From the NCBI RefSeq assembly GCF_020740795.1, contig NC_067282.1, positions 144,508,858 to 144,572,857 on the forward strand: 64,000 nucleotides of DNA, read 5' to 3'. Below are positions 36,501-51,500 of this stretch, one piece after another. This DNA is from Apus apus (lineage: Eukaryota > Chordata > Aves > Apodiformes > Apodidae). Each line of letters opens with the position of its first letter. Positions within the stretch are counted from its first letter, which is position 1. The position numbers were made by a program, and so were the translations under genes. The notes beneath the pieces are model-generated. The model saw only the letters and a program-made list of their open reading frames with translations. It had not been told where the DNA came from and made no database searches.

Positions 36501-39500
36501 ACATGGGATAAAGGATATCTTTTTTTCTGTTAACATGTATTTAATGGTCCTAAATGAAGGATCGGTTCTCAGCAGATTTAAGTGTGTTGGATGCACCATT
36601 TGAATCTTACATTAACAGTCACAGCATCTCTTCACAGAAGGTATAACTAGCAGTAGACAGGATCAGAGAAGTGACAAAAGGTAATAAGTGAAATTCATGC
36701 ATTAGGAAAGCCATTTTACCTTGGAAATGGCATATGAAAACATCATACAGAACAAAATCCTTTGGCCAAATGATTTAAGTGGGTTCATATACTGAGAAGG
36801 CAGCTCACCTCCTCTTTTCAAAGTGAGGTATAACAAGAAGGAGCATATATGAATAGAGACAAAACATGGGTAACTACTGCTTTGTAAAATGGATTGCCTT
36901 TGTAACATGAATCAAAGGGAGAAGAGAAACAGATTAAGCTTATTCTCCCCAGGTCAGAATTCACAAGATCTGTAACAGAGAAAGCTTGTCTTTTTACTTG
37001 TTTTTCCCCTCACTCTGCCAACCCAGATGAGTTCTCAGTCATCTAGCAAAAGCAGAGGGAAACCACACCTCTGAGCAACTTCACAGTGGAGATTCCATCA
37101 CATGAAACACTTAATCAGCTGCCAAAACTAAATCCCACTCCACCCTGTCTGTTGAAGGAATGCCTATTCTTTTAATTGCCTGATTTGCTACTAATTGTTC
37201 TCTAGCTGGAGCTCACAATACTCTTGTGGTCACTGTTACTTTTGCTACACTGCAAAATCCCTGGAATTTCTCCTTCAACTATCTTCTCCATAATCAGAGT
37301 ACCCTCTCTGGAATAGCAACAAAGACAGCATTTGTTTGATGTTCTGAATTCATCTGAAACATTATAATCTTAAAAAAAAAAAATCATATTCAAGTACTTT
37401 GCTAACACGTAACTTGTTCTAAAGATTTTTATCTCACCTTTGACAGAAGCAATTTCACACAGGAAACATGGCCCTCATAGACTGCTGATAGGAGTGGTGT
37501 GATATTATGTTTGTCTGGAGCCTGTAAATTGAGACACAGTTATTGGAAGCACTATTTCACACAGTTAAAAGCTTACACCTAACTTTTTAAATTTTTTTTT
37601 TGTCAACAGTAGAGTGAAGGTAAGGGTTTAAGACTATTATCTGGAAATGCGTTCCCTCAGAATTTTTTACACTTCTTTTTAAAAGGTAAGTCATTGTTTA
37701 AGAAAAGCAAAAAAAAAAAAAACAAAACACAACCACAAAACAGGTAACTAACAGAAAGGTATTTCTTTCCTAAGAATTCCAGGCATCCCAAAGTTTGTCT
37801 ATTTTTTTTTAAGCCAATGATAGAAATTGTGGGATTTTGGCTGACTCTTTTTGCCCAATTTAGAAACACTACTCCTAATTCTCCTGATTTGCAGCCAGCC
37901 TGACTTCAGAAACCAGTTCTGGCTGAAACATTGTTTGGGCTGTCTTCTCCTCTCTAAACTATAGCCCTGGAAAGCATAAGAAATGGAGCAACTGAAACGT
38001 TCTTATTTTTTCCTCCATTTTTTCATCCTCTCTAGTTAGGAGAACTGACTAAGAAAGAATATTTCCAGGCATCAGGGAAAAAAATCTAAGGCATTTTGTT
38101 AAGGAAGAAAGCTAAGATGTCTTATACATTAATTTTCAGACAAGTATCCTAAAACACAGCCTCTAGAAACCCCCACTTTATGGAGAACTAAGCTATTCTT
38201 AAGTGCAAACACAACCTAGCCAAGACTTCTCAAGATAAAAAGCCATGCATGTTAATCTACAGCAAAATGACTACATTTGTACAAATAAGGAATGTCTCAA
38301 AAAAAAAAAAAAAAAAAACAAAAGAAAAAGAAAAAAGAAAATATTAGCATCCCAATTGAAACAGAGTTTACCCTGCCCTGCCCAAGAATGCATTGTAATG
38401 TTTTCTGAAGTCCCTTCCAACAAATGTAATAAGTATTTCATGATAATTGCATTTTGTTGTGATTTTTTTTTTTTTCTTCAAATCATGGTCAAATGAAACT
38501 TACAATTTCATAGCTACAAACAACTTTTCCTAGTGTGCCTAAAGAGAAAAAAACCCAACATTTAATAAACAGAATTTTGTGCTTCTGTCCTCTAGGAGAC
38601 CACCTCAAATATTTTTAAACACATCAAGTTTTTTAGTTTGATCTAAGTCTTTCAGTAACCATTTAGGCACTTACACTAATCTTTTGTGTGTGTATGGAGG
38701 GCAGTGGGAGGGGGTCATAGGGTAAGACTTAACATCTGTTTGCAAATCAATGTACATACATTTATATCAGCTCCTTTCAATAGCAGAAATTCCAGAATCT
38801 CAAGCTGTCCACAGTCTGCTGCATAGTGAAGAGGCTTCCTCCCACCTTCAAGTGTCCGGTTGACATCTTCACCCTTCAATATAAACATAATCTAATGAGC
38901 AACATTTTAGAGCTAACATACCAAAAGCAGTATGAAAAAATTCCAACATCTTCAAATGTGCTGAAGAATGTTCCATCCAAATATTTAAGCCTTTTTCCAA
39001 GAAAAATGAAGATTAAGTTGCTCAATTTCCTTTCCCTCATCTATGCATTTAAGACTGCTAGGCAACTTTAGTCCCTCCTTCCACACTGCATCTCAAATGT
39101 AGTGGGTACCCAAGTGCACTAGGTAACTTGTGATTTAAAAAAACAGAAAACAAATGAAACAAACAAACAAACAAACAAACACCTTAAAAAAAAAATCACT
39201 AGAGCATGTAAAAAATGCTCATACATTGTCTCATTTTGGTTTTCCTTACCACCAGCTGGGATCCTACTTATGTGGGTACTCTTAAGTTAGTTTACCTGCT
39301 TCTACACATATTGAAGACTTGCACACTGAGAAACCAGATGACAGAAATAAGTCAGCATCATAACTACTAGTGAGTACAGAATATTCAAAATTTAAAACCC
39401 AATTATGAACCTGTTCATTCTGTTTTATAAATAGCACCTGTCAATTTTACATGACACAAAAAAGTCTGAAGACAGCGAAGCAAATCAGGACACAGGAAGT

Positions 39501-42500
39501 TGTCTTCTAATGCCACTTGTACTAGTGGTTTGAGAGATCTCTTAAGGCATAAACAAAATTTAATTTAGTGAGTGCCTAATCAGCTTTGTTTCTTCACCTT
39601 GGGTTGTGCAACTAAGGATAAACTGATCTGCTGTACTTCAGTAGTGACAAGAAGTTACTAGAAACCAAATGCTGACAAGCTATGTGGTAAGTGCCTTGTT
39701 TGCATGTGCAAGTAGTGTTAGTATTTTAGGGAGTGGCTAAATTTAGTATTATGTCTCAAGTCCTGCATCTTCCCAGAAAAAAAATCAGAAGAATGTATCT
39801 TCAGCACCCGTTCTTACTTCTCAAAAGAGTTGCTGCAGTTCTCTCACTCCTGTCCCAAATCTCTAGAAAGTTCACAGACTAGAGGTCTTGACATATATTT
39901 TCCAGACATCACCTCCCTTTTAAGAATGGGAGAGAAAATTGTCAGAAGGAAATGCAATTCTCCATTTGATGTTCTGTATTACTAGAGTTCTATGGTACCA
40001 TCCAAATAAGAAGACGACCTAGAATTCTCTCTTATCAATAGGTTATTAAATGTTTCTCACAGTACACTTTGCCAAAAGTCAAAGCAACACGAAAGTGCTT
40101 AACTTAAGGTGTTTAACTAAAACACTGTACATTCTGCGGTTTCAGAGATCAGGACATGGTTCTGACTATTTAAAGTTCTGGCTTCAAAGTAGCATGCCGT
40201 AGAAGCAAGCAGCACAATGAAGAAAAAACCCAAACCTCTGCAAGTGCTGTTACTAAACCTGAAATACAGCTATGTCTTTTGAAACATGTTTAACATCATT
40301 CCTTGTATCTATGATTTTTGGAACAGCAAGAAATCGTACTTCTAAAAAAAGCCCACCACAGCTTTAACCAAGTGGACTAGTAACACTGTACAATAGAATT
40401 TGACTAACTGAAGGTTTTAAGTCCTTGTTTACCACTAAAGTTGTTGCAGATAGTGTTGTGACGTAATTTCTCTTTTGCTGAACTTCAGTAAAAAAATCCC
40501 CACAACCATCCAGATCACAGTACACTAATAGCCCACAAACAGACACATTGGTCTGAAAAACATATAAGGAAGATACTTAGTTTATCTAGAAAGTTAAGCT
40601 CTACCCACGTTCTTATTTGTACCTTGCCACTTCCCGCCAATTTTAAAACAGCTAGTTTTTAAATAACGTATAATGTTTGCTGACACATTAAGGACTGGGA
40701 TGCATAAATTTAGGAAGCCAACCATGTTAAAGCCATGCTATCACTACCTCAAAACATGCTCTAAAAAAGCGGGTAAGGTCCGACATGCTAAGACGTGGTA
40801 ATTAAAGGGGTAAGGGAGAAGGACAAGAGGTAACTCCTTGGGATAGTACACAGTAAAGTGACAAATTTCACATTCAAAAAGAAATTTACAATCATCATGT
40901 ATTAAGATTAGTATAGGCCAGCAAAGCTCTCCCTTCCTTAAGTTTATAAACACTATTTGGCTCATTGGCTTACAAGATTTTTTTTTTTTTTTCTTTTTTC
41001 AGCCTAGAAAAGAGGAGGCTCCGTGGTGACCTTACAGCAACTTTCCAATATCTGAAGGGGGCCTGCAAGAAAGCTGGGGTAAGGCTTTTTACCACGGGTG
41101 TACAGTGAGAGGACAAGGCGCAATGGTTTGAAGCTTAAAGAGGAGAGATTCGGGTTGGATGTTAGGAAAAAGTTCTTTCCTGTGAGGGCGGTGAGATGCT
41201 GGAACAGGTTGCACAGGGAGGCTGTGGATGCCCCATCTCTGGAGTTCAAGACCAGGTTGCTCAAGGCCTCATCCAACCTGCCCTAGCATGAGGTGTTCCT
41301 GCCCATGCAGGGAGGTTGGAACTAGATGATCTTTTAGGTCCCGTCAAACTCAAACCATTCTATGATTCTATTATTCTTCTTAAAGAATATACTACAGATC
41401 CCGCTGTTCTCTCCTAAACTGGTTGTGAAATAAATTCCTGCTCAAAATTAAACATTTGGAGGGAAAAAACAACAGCCAAGTTCGCTAAATTTTCCTTAAA
41501 GATTATGAAAGCTTGTTTATAGGGGAGTACCTAGCAAAAACTCTCCAAAGAAAGATGTCCCAAACACAGATTACACAGATTCAAATCCTAGCACTGAGAG
41601 AAACTATCACAAGCATCAGAATGTTTTAGTCCAAACAGAACCAAGATAACCTACATGTTACAAAAATTTAAAAGAGCAAATACTCCTAGATTCTTCAATA
41701 AACAAAGTAAAATATCCAATTGTTTCATGGGTGTGAAAAGCCAGTGTAAAATAGACCACTGAATGTTATTAAATTTCATTTGGTCTTTTTCCTACTCTCA
41801 GTCCAAGACATACAGAAGTAAAAAGGGAAGACAAATCAATCCATCTCACATACAGGGATCAAACTCTTGCAGAGGCACCTGCTTCTAATGCACACATTGC
41901 TGGATTCTCATATGTAACTTCACTCTAGCCTTTAGCTCTCCTGCTTATATTGGCTGTTAATGAAGTAGAAAAAGTGTTTATTTAATCTTTATCTCATCTT
42001 TAATTTCCATTCTTTATTATATTTTATAATGTACATAATACATAGTACCATAGTACATGTGTATAATTTACAACTAAATCTACAGGTATTAGTGGTGCAT
42101 GCTCAAACGTGTTTTTTTTTTTTACTGATAGGGGTGCAGGATGAAAAGGGTTTGCAGACCACTGCTCTAGAGCTCTATTGGCATCCATGGAAACAACACA
42201 TCAATTCTTTTGCAGAGAGAGTTTCAGGCTAGAAGATTAAGCAGTTTCAGTGAACTTTTTTTAGGTTAATGAGAAAATCCCTAAACCTTACCCCTACATG
42301 CAAATGACTCATATTAAAGACCAATGGTTATAAAATTCACAAGAATATCCTTATAGCTATGCTTTTGCAAAGAGAAAGTGCCTTTAGACATTAAAATATT
42401 GACTTCCTATCTTTAAATTCCATTAAAAGTTTCAATCGTTATCTACACCAGTTGCTATTACTGTGTTCAAGTCTCCAAATTTCATATAAAAATCACATAT

Positions 42501-45500
42501 ACAATGGGATGTCAAAAAACTGCTTGAACCCTCATGATGCAAATTGGTAGTACACTAGTGCCAAGGACAGTAGTTACCACAGCTGCAACAATAAACCTTT
42601 TACCTGGCTAGACAGTGATGTGAAACATACCTAAAAACCTAGGTAAGGCTGTCAAAGCTTATGATTTCTGTCTTCACTGGATGATCACCACGAGAGTTCT
42701 CTCCATGTAAGGTTTTCTGAATTTTTTAATAATACTGGCCAAAGACATTATACTGAACGTTATGAACTTGGGTAGCGACAATCTTACCGGGTGACAGTAG
42801 TAAATACTGACCGCTGAGACAGTAAAATAACCAATATTTTAGTAGGCTGAAACTAAGACTGCACTACACAGCTGCTAGAGGTTTTCTTTAAAAAAGACCA
42901 TACCCTGCACAGGCATATGGCCAGAACCCACATGACTGCCAAAGAAGAGCATGATTTTTCCTTTACACCCACAGGAAAAAAAAAAAGAATCTTACAAATA
43001 ACAGACAAAAAGTGACTGAACAATTATCCCAGGAAGTTTTATAGGACTTTCGCCATCTTCTAGAGCAGCAACAGGTTAATAGTTATAAGAGTACTTTGAA
43101 TTATATGTAATTAAGTCAGAATCAAAGAATCGTACAAACTTAATAAAACATTAAATCCAACTAAAAGGCAGATTATTTCCACTTTCTAGAGTGCATCTGC
43201 GAATGTTTGTGCAAAGCCTGACAAAAGAATTCGCCCTTACAAAAGGAAAGAAGTGATCACATCTTTAATGACCTTCTAGAATATATTGAGTTTACTTACA
43301 GACATTTAAAGCTAACTCTGGTGCAAATCACATCAGTAATACTTTTTCTTGCAGATTAGAGAACTAGGGCATCAACTACACAGTAACATCAAAAAGCAGT
43401 TCAACACGTGAAACGGCAGAACCAGCAGTTAGTAGGTATTTGCTTCAATTTCCTCTATTAAAATGTGGTTACAGGTAAAGAAAAGCCTTTCTGCAAATCT
43501 CCAATTACTAAATCAGACAGCATGAAATATGATTTTTGTAACATGTTGGTCTTATGTCTTACTTAGATAAAATCACATACATAAATAGGAGACTATTCAA
43601 TCAGAAGGACTTTAAATATCAGCTTCAGTTGAAGGCTGGCTATCAACTTTTCACTGAAGGATGGGGAAATAAAAACATTAAGCTCAGTTCTAAATGTTCT
43701 CAAGAATTTTCTCTATTTTCTAAATTACTAATTACTCTGAACAGGACTATCATCCACTTCATGTAATGGAGCAATGCAATCCATAGGAAAAAGAAATAAA
43801 AATCTGTTTAAATTATTTTTTAAATTGAGTATTGTCAAAATTACTCTTAAACTTAATTCTTCCACTATCCTCTATCACACACATTTTCTTTGCCCTACCA
43901 TTTCTTGCCAATGTACCTACAAAAAAAACCCCACAAAACTGATGTCTCTCGTGTTCTTTTCCAGTTTAACTCCAGTCAGCTTTGCCTTTTTTAATTCCAT
44001 CCCTGCACCCTGGGAATGTGCCTACATTCCTCCTGAGTATCCCCACATCCCTGAATTTCACATTTCATGTTCCCCCCTCTTTGTATCTGAGCTCAGAAAG
44101 AAATTCCCTGGCAGTCAAATTACCCTCCTGTCATGCCTGCTGCTGGATGTCCCAGAATAATCTGGAAGGATCTGCACCTTAACAGCTGCCTTGAATAAAT
44201 TCTACCAAATTTAATTTCTTACTCATTTGCAAGCCTAGTTAAGAGTGAATCAGACTTCACTGACTTTGTCCTTAATGCACATTATGACATTGAAAACACT
44301 GAATGAACAAGTTTAGTAAAAAATTACAACTTCTAAAGCTCATTATTTTCCAGGCAGATTGTTTAACCACTCCAAACTGATACTGTCCTAAAACAGCCCC
44401 CATCTTCTCTGTATGCTTTATTACACAGACCATATTCCATGCCTCCCTAGTTCCAGCTTTACCTGCTAACTCCCTCCTTTGCCAGTTCCTGCCAGTTTCA
44501 AACTCATCTAGTGTAGCATCCCTACAGCATACTCCATGTGCTGCAATTGTGGCCTTACTTTGCAGTGGCACATCAACTGAAACAGAATCTGAGCCTGCCA
44601 TTCACTTGTGCACTTTGGTGCACCAGTAGTGTTGCTCTAAAACTTCACTGTCATGCTATTAATGTCACAGCTCACCCATCAGTTCAGCATCGATTTTCTC
44701 CTGTGTAGCAGTTAAAGTATCACTACTCCTAGCCACTGTTTGATCCTTCCCAAACCAGCATCAGAATTAACAGCTAATTGATGTATCCAATGAGGAAACC
44801 AACCTAAACTTATAAACCACTTCAGAGCAGTGCATTCCTCAATATTAGGAAATGAGCTCAAGCTTGAACAAACCACATCTTGAAAAAAATTATTACTCAT
44901 ATATTCAAATGATGTTGAACAGAAAATCTTGCACTTCCACAACAGGGATGTGGGGGATAGCAGGGGGGTGGTGTGGAGGAACTAAAGTGTATTAGTCTTC
45001 CTCTAATATTCTTCTTCCTTTACTCAAACTTTGAGTCAGCTCACATCTCTTAAATCCAGTATAACTTTTTCCAGATTCATTAATCTTCAGATTTAAAAAA
45101 AAAAAAAAGACAACCAACAACATATAAGTACTCTGAAGATAAAAATAGATTTAGCTAGCTAAATTCTACTTGTATTCTCAAAATGACTGTATTTTAAATA
45201 TTTAAGCCAAAGTTCACTGTGCAACCTGTGTTTGTGTTTGCTGTACATTCATAGACTTTTGAACTGTTTACTGCTGTCACATTTCAGATCTGGGGTTTAT
45301 CTTACCCAAAAGTTACCTCTCTAGAACTGCAAAAAAACCCCACAACACCTTGATTGAGAATTCTTAAAAACAATACAGCATAAACAATGGCAATCTTCCC
45401 CCACCCCCCATTTTCTACATACTTTTAGTCTTCAAGGTCAATAATTCTATAGTTTCTAAAATAATTGTGAGGTTGAGAATATTTTAAGTCAAAGAAAATC

Positions 45501-48500
45501 TTCAGCCCTTATTCCACTCGCTGTAAAAGTAAAAACATAAGATGATGCTAAACTAATCCATGGGTCATAAACACTGGCAGTAATGAGAGGAAACTCAAAT
45601 ACCACACTTCCTGAGACCTGACTAATAATCTAAAAATACAAGGACAGTTTAATTCTACACGCTTGTGAGTTTACTGACTCATGAAATCACAGACTATTTA
45701 AGGCTGAAAGAGAACTCTAGAGGTTATCTAGTCCACCATCTGCTACAAGTAGATTCGATCAGATCAGACGGCTCACAACATTGCCCAGGCAAGTTCCACA
45801 CACCTCTGAGGACAGAGGATTCTACAAATTCTCTAGGCAGAACTTCCCACAGATTGATAATCCTCACAGAGAAGTATTTTTCTATCTAACTGGAATTTCT
45901 TAGAATTTCTTAGATTCAAATGGGAACTGTTGACTCTTACACCTTCACTATGTAACTAAGCAACCTTCTCTACTTGCTGACTTTGGTACAAAAAGACAAC
46001 AGTAAAATCTCCCCTTCTCTTCCTCCAGAAAAAAAAAAACACCAAAAAACAACTAACAACAAACCCACCACAATTCTAACAGCCTTTCCTTGTATGTCCT
46101 CAGCAATCCTGATGGCCCCTAAACTCTTGACTGTGATCATGTTCCAGTATAGAAATGCCTTTATTGCAGTAGGAAGCCCAGAACTGGACACAGTATTCAA
46201 ATACAGTCTCAGAAGTCATAAGAAGGAAAAAAAATACCTTAACATGCTGGCCGTGTTCTTGCTAATACGGCTCAGTATGCTTCTGACCTTCACTAATGCA
46301 AGGGCACACTCATATGCAGCCTGATGTCTACCAGGATCCTAAGTCCCTTTTCTACAAAGCTCCTGCCTAACCAATCATTCACCAGCTTGTATAGGTGCAT
46401 GGGTTTACTTCTTTCTATCCTGTTGTCCTGATTGGTTTAGGTCAGCAATAAAGATGTTAAGCAATACTATCAATATCAACCCCTGATCGACTCTTCAGGT
46501 AACCAGACACCACTTAAAAGTGACACTGCTCATCACAGCCTTGTGAGTCCCAACACTTGGGCCAGTCTTCCACCAACCTTGTAGTACATTTATCCAGTCC
46601 ATATACCACAGACTTTTACATGGTCTCTGTGGCCTTACAGAAAAGGTCTTATTAAATGGGTTATAGGAAAAGAAGGAGGATTTGCTCCACACCCTTCCCA
46701 GAGACTAAGGCTAAGCTGACCTACCTACAGCTCCCCAGATCTTCTTTCTCACCAGTCTTGAATATGAGTGTCATATTTGCTTTCTCAGATTCATCATAAA
46801 CATTCCCTCAGCTACTGCAGCCTTTTGAAAATGATATAACCATACCATAAAGGCATCAGATAGGTCTGTTAGTACCCTCAGATGCATCCCAACTGATTCT
46901 CATGGACTGATGTATATCTAGCCTGTTTAAGTAATTCATTAACTCATTCTTCCTCTACTATGGATAGTGCCTCATTACCAAAAACTCTCTTAATAGGTGG
47001 AGGGATATCGAAGGTCTTAATAAAAGACCAAAAAACTGTTACATATTTTATCACTAGGTCCTCTGCTCCATAAAGCAGTAGGTCCAGATCTTCCTTTGCC
47101 TCCCTTTCACTATCAATACTTTAGCCCCTTCTATGACACTTCAGATGCCTTGCTAGTTTCAAAGTCAACTGAACTATGGCTGTAATACTTCCATCCCTGC
47201 ACACATTTGTGCAATGTTTCTACATTCCTTGCAGTGGACCATTTTGCTTTCACCTTCTGTGTAACTCTGTGCATTGGTTACAGATTCCTCAAAATATGTG
47301 ACCATTGACGTAAGTTGTACGGTTCAAGTAACAGCCTTGAAAAGCACTCTCAACATTTCTCATACTGTCATGGCTAAGTCCCACAATGCAAAGAGAAGCC
47401 CTTGAACCATCTTAAGTTTCTTCACTTTAGCCAGGCTGCAGTATCATCTCATCTATATTCAAATAGCACCAAAAAAGGCAATCTGATCTCCCATCATAGA
47501 AACAGACTTTTATAGCTCACCCCCCCTGAATTCTTCTTCCACCAATGTGCTTAAGCACAGAACTTGAGCCTCAAATACCCTGATTTTCAATTAACTTTCT
47601 TTAAAGACTCAAGAAACACTAAAACTGTATGCTATAAGTGCAAACACAAAAAAGCTCTCATGTTTTACTTTACAAAAAACTAAGCTGAGGTTTACCACTG
47701 AAAACTACTATCTTCATTTTCCTGTTATTGAAGTTTTCTCACTATTGAAACATTCCTTCGGGTTACGTGCAGACAGCTCAGATTGCTCGTATGACCTGAT
47801 GGAGAGTGTTTTTATCCTCCTCAGTCAGTTTCTGGAGTGTTTCCATACACCTTTCATTCTATAACCCTAGTTCTCTCCTAATGACTGCCAAAGAACAGAT
47901 TCACATATGGCTAACCTTAACTCAAAGTTGGATTTTCAGGCGTCTTTTGTCTTTCTCTTGTTCTATCACTTCTTACTTGGGAGAAGAGGCCAACACCCGC
48001 CTCAATACAACCTCCTTTCAAATAGTCATAGAGAGTGATAAAGTCTCCCCTCAGCCTTCTTTTCTTCAGGCTGAACAACCCCACTTCCTTTAGCCACCCC
48101 TAACAGGACTTGTGTTCTAGACTGCTCATCAGCTTTGCTGCCTTTCTTTGGACATGCTCAAGAACTCAAATGTCTTCCTTGTAGTTAGGGGCCCAAAACT
48201 GAACATCATATTCAAGGTGTGGCCTCACCAGTGCCAAGTACAGGGAGAACAATCACCCACCTAGTTCTGCTGGCCACACTATTTATGATAAAAGCCAGGA
48301 TGCTGTTGGTTTTCTTGGCCTCCTGGTCACACTGCTTGCTCATTTCTAGCCATCTATTGACCAACACCCCCAGATCCTTTTGCCCCAGGCAGCTTTCCAG
48401 TCTCTCTTCTGCAAGCCTGTAGTGTTGCCTGGGGTTGTTGCAGCCCAGACCAGACACTTGGCCTTGTTGCATCTCCAAACAATTAGCTTTGTCCCATGGA

Positions 48501-51500
48501 TTCAGCCTGTCCAGATCCCTCTGCAAACCTTTCCTACCCTCAAGCAGATCAACACTGCCAGCCAGCTTGGTGTCATCCGCAAACTTACTGAGGGTGCATT
48601 TACTTGCCCCTCCAGATAAAAGATATTAAAGATAACTGGCCCCAGTACTGAGCTCTGGGGAGCATCATTTGTGACAGGCTGCCAACTAAATTTGACTTAA
48701 TTCACCACAACTCTTTGGGGTCAGCCCACCAGCCAGTTTTTTTACCCAGTGAAGTATACACCAGCCCAAGCCATGAGAAGCCAGTTCTCCAAGAAAATGC
48801 TGTGGGAATATGGTGTCACAGGCTTTACAGAACATAGGTAGACAACATCCATTGCCTTTCCCTCATCCACTAAGTGGGTCACCTTGTCACAGAAGGACAT
48901 GAGGTTAGTCAAGCAGGACCTACCTTTTATAAACCCATGCTGACTGGGCCTAACTGCCTCGTTATCCTGCATGTGCCATGTGATGGCATTCAAGATGATC
49001 TGCTCTATAACCTTTCCTGGCACCAAGGTCAGACTGACAGGTCTTATAGTTCCCTGGACAGCAACTGAAATGGAGCACTAGCCTGAAGCAGCTTCTGCAG
49101 GGTTGAGCAGAGAGGTTAATTATCTGCATTCATTACTGAAAATGACTCAGTTTCAAATTGCTACAGCAGACATACCCTCCCATCTGCTGTCTTACTACAA
49201 ACCTGAAGTGAATCACTAGTCTAGTACTTTAGACAAGGGAAAAATTTTTGCAAGCTTCTGGGTATTTCATCATAACCCTAGACTAGTATGCCATCTTTAT
49301 TAATCATAAACAAGAACAATTCAAATGAACAGTTTGTAACACAAGTCAGTGCAGCATATTAAACTTTTGTACATCTTTTTTCCTGTAAGAGGAAAAAACT
49401 CTTGATATATGATACTTCAGGAGTACCAGAACAGAGCAGATAAAAGTAAAATTCCACACTCAACCTAATGTGTTAAAAAAATACTCAGCAAAAGATGCAG
49501 CAGGCCTAATGAAAAGTGACAGTTTTATATATATTCTGATCAGCAAGAATACTGAGTCTCAAATTTTCTTGTCTCTATCTTTTGATTCACAAGAAAAACT
49601 ACCCTGTTGCCCCTGGTCAATATTCAACCTAAGAGCAAGAGTGGAACACAGTGAAGGAACTAGCAACTCAAAGGCTGGGTTAAGTCCAAAGAGCAGAAAG
49701 GGAAGGAAAAAGATTAAGTGTTGTAATTTGTGAATTGCTTATGATTTTGAAGCAGACTTCATCAGTTAAAAATCAGCAGTAATATCCTGCCAAAGCTGAG
49801 AAATCAACCAATTTTAACTGCTAGGAGGCAGTTTCCCATGCTAACTGCAATAATTTTGTGCTGGATCCCACTTTTCACTTAAATCTTTTATGTTTTCAAA
49901 AATTATTTACTTTCAGTCCATTATATAAATTAAGATAACTGCTTCATTCAGTCTGCCACAGAGAAACTACTGCTGCTACTGTTACTCAGCGGTTCAGCAA
50001 ATTCTGACCATTCCAGTAGTTTTCCAGCTGCAGCCTGAGTGGACCATAGCTGTCTGTGGTCAACAACACAGAAGCCAATGACACAGGTTTATGGTATGGG
50101 ATACTACTCTCCACACAGACTATTTCAGAAGATCTAGAAGTTTTTTGTTTTGTTTAACGGCTGAGAGCAACTGCATTATCTAAGCCTTTCTACTGTTTAA
50201 CTTTGTGTTCCTGGTAGGAGACATTTAATAACACCTTTTTGACACTGCCAGTTTTTTTATTCCCTGTTCTCTATATTTCATAACCTAGAACAACGAGGAA
50301 CTTTCTCCCAGCTGTCTTCTTTCTACCCTGTATGCTTTGAGGAATATTTGGGACAAGGAGTCTTTACACCTTCCTCCTATCATGACTTACTGAAACAAAC
50401 AGAAATAGCAAAAACATTCACAAGAAATCCTGTAGATGATGATCAAAAAGCAAAATCAGGTTAACATGTTGAGAAGGGAACTTCTTGAATACAGAAAGTT
50501 AGAACTCTGTGGAAGAAGCTACAGTTTTCATTGCTATTCTGGACCCACATCTAGCCTTGCTCCATCTGAGCTTCAGCATTTAAAAAGTTGAAAAAAGGCT
50601 ACTTAAAGAACTTCAACATAACATTCCCTCTAAAAGACCCTGACCGGTTCATCAAAGAGATGTCTTTTCTGATGACTGTATGAGTCTCTCCAGTTGGCAT
50701 TTTGCAGGAAGTTCTACAACCAGAGCAGACAGATGTAGAACACAGAATCACAGAATGGTTTAGGTTGGAAGGGATCCTAAAGATCATCTAAGTCCAATCC
50801 CCCTGCATGGGCAGGTTGCTCAGAACCCCATCCAACCTGACCTTGAACACTTTCAGGGAAGGGGCAGCCACAGCTCCTCAAGGCAACCTCTACCAGTGTC
50901 TCTTCCAATGTTTATTCCTAATATCTAATACAAATCTATCTTCCTCTAGTTTAAAGCCACTACCCCTTGTTCTATCACCACAAGACCTTGTAAAAAAAAC
51001 CTGTCCCCAGCTCGCCTGTAGGCCCCCCCTTAAGATACTGGAAGGCCACTAAAAGGTCTCCCTGAAGCCTTCTCTTCTCCAGGATGAAGAGCCCCAGTTC
51101 TCTCAGACTGTCCTTGCAGGAGAGATGCTCTAGCCCTCTGCTCATCCTTGAGGCCCTCCTCTGGACAAAATCCAACAGTTCTATGTCCTCCTTGTGTCGG
51201 GGGCTCTAGAACTGGACACAGTACTCCAGGTGGGGTCTCACAGCAGCAGAGTAGAAGGGGAGAATCACCTCCCTTGAACTGGTGGCCACACTTCTTTTGA
51301 CGCAGCCCAGGACATGGTTGGCTTTCCGGGCTGCAAGCACACATTGCCTGCTCATGGCAAGCTTCTCATCAATCAACACTCCCAAATGCTTTTCCTAATG
51401 GCTCTTCTCAATCTATTCTCCAGCCAACCTCTATTTGTCCTTGGAATTGCCCCAACCCAGGTGCAGGACCTTGCTGAGCTTCATGAGGTCGGCATGGGCT

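Larger units (their letters stand above)
27515..37437 (-). other. MTPN: MTPN intron 3
   Basis: A 9.9-kb intron with GT-AG ends. Apart from the CR1 segments at 34880-35753 and a short (GTTT)n run at 27813-27832, I see only AT-rich unique sequence with scattered A or T homopolymers. None of the short open frames here resembles a protein. Confidence 0.9.

Noticed and set aside
44190..44640. Extension of the 43.96-kb CR1 fragment
   Set aside because: Beyond about 44180 I could not follow the order of CR1 blocks, so the extension was not claimed.
48212..49026. Reverse-transcriptase-like open frames as a host gene
   Set aside because: They are pieces of a truncated, frame-broken CR1 LINE, already annotated as such.
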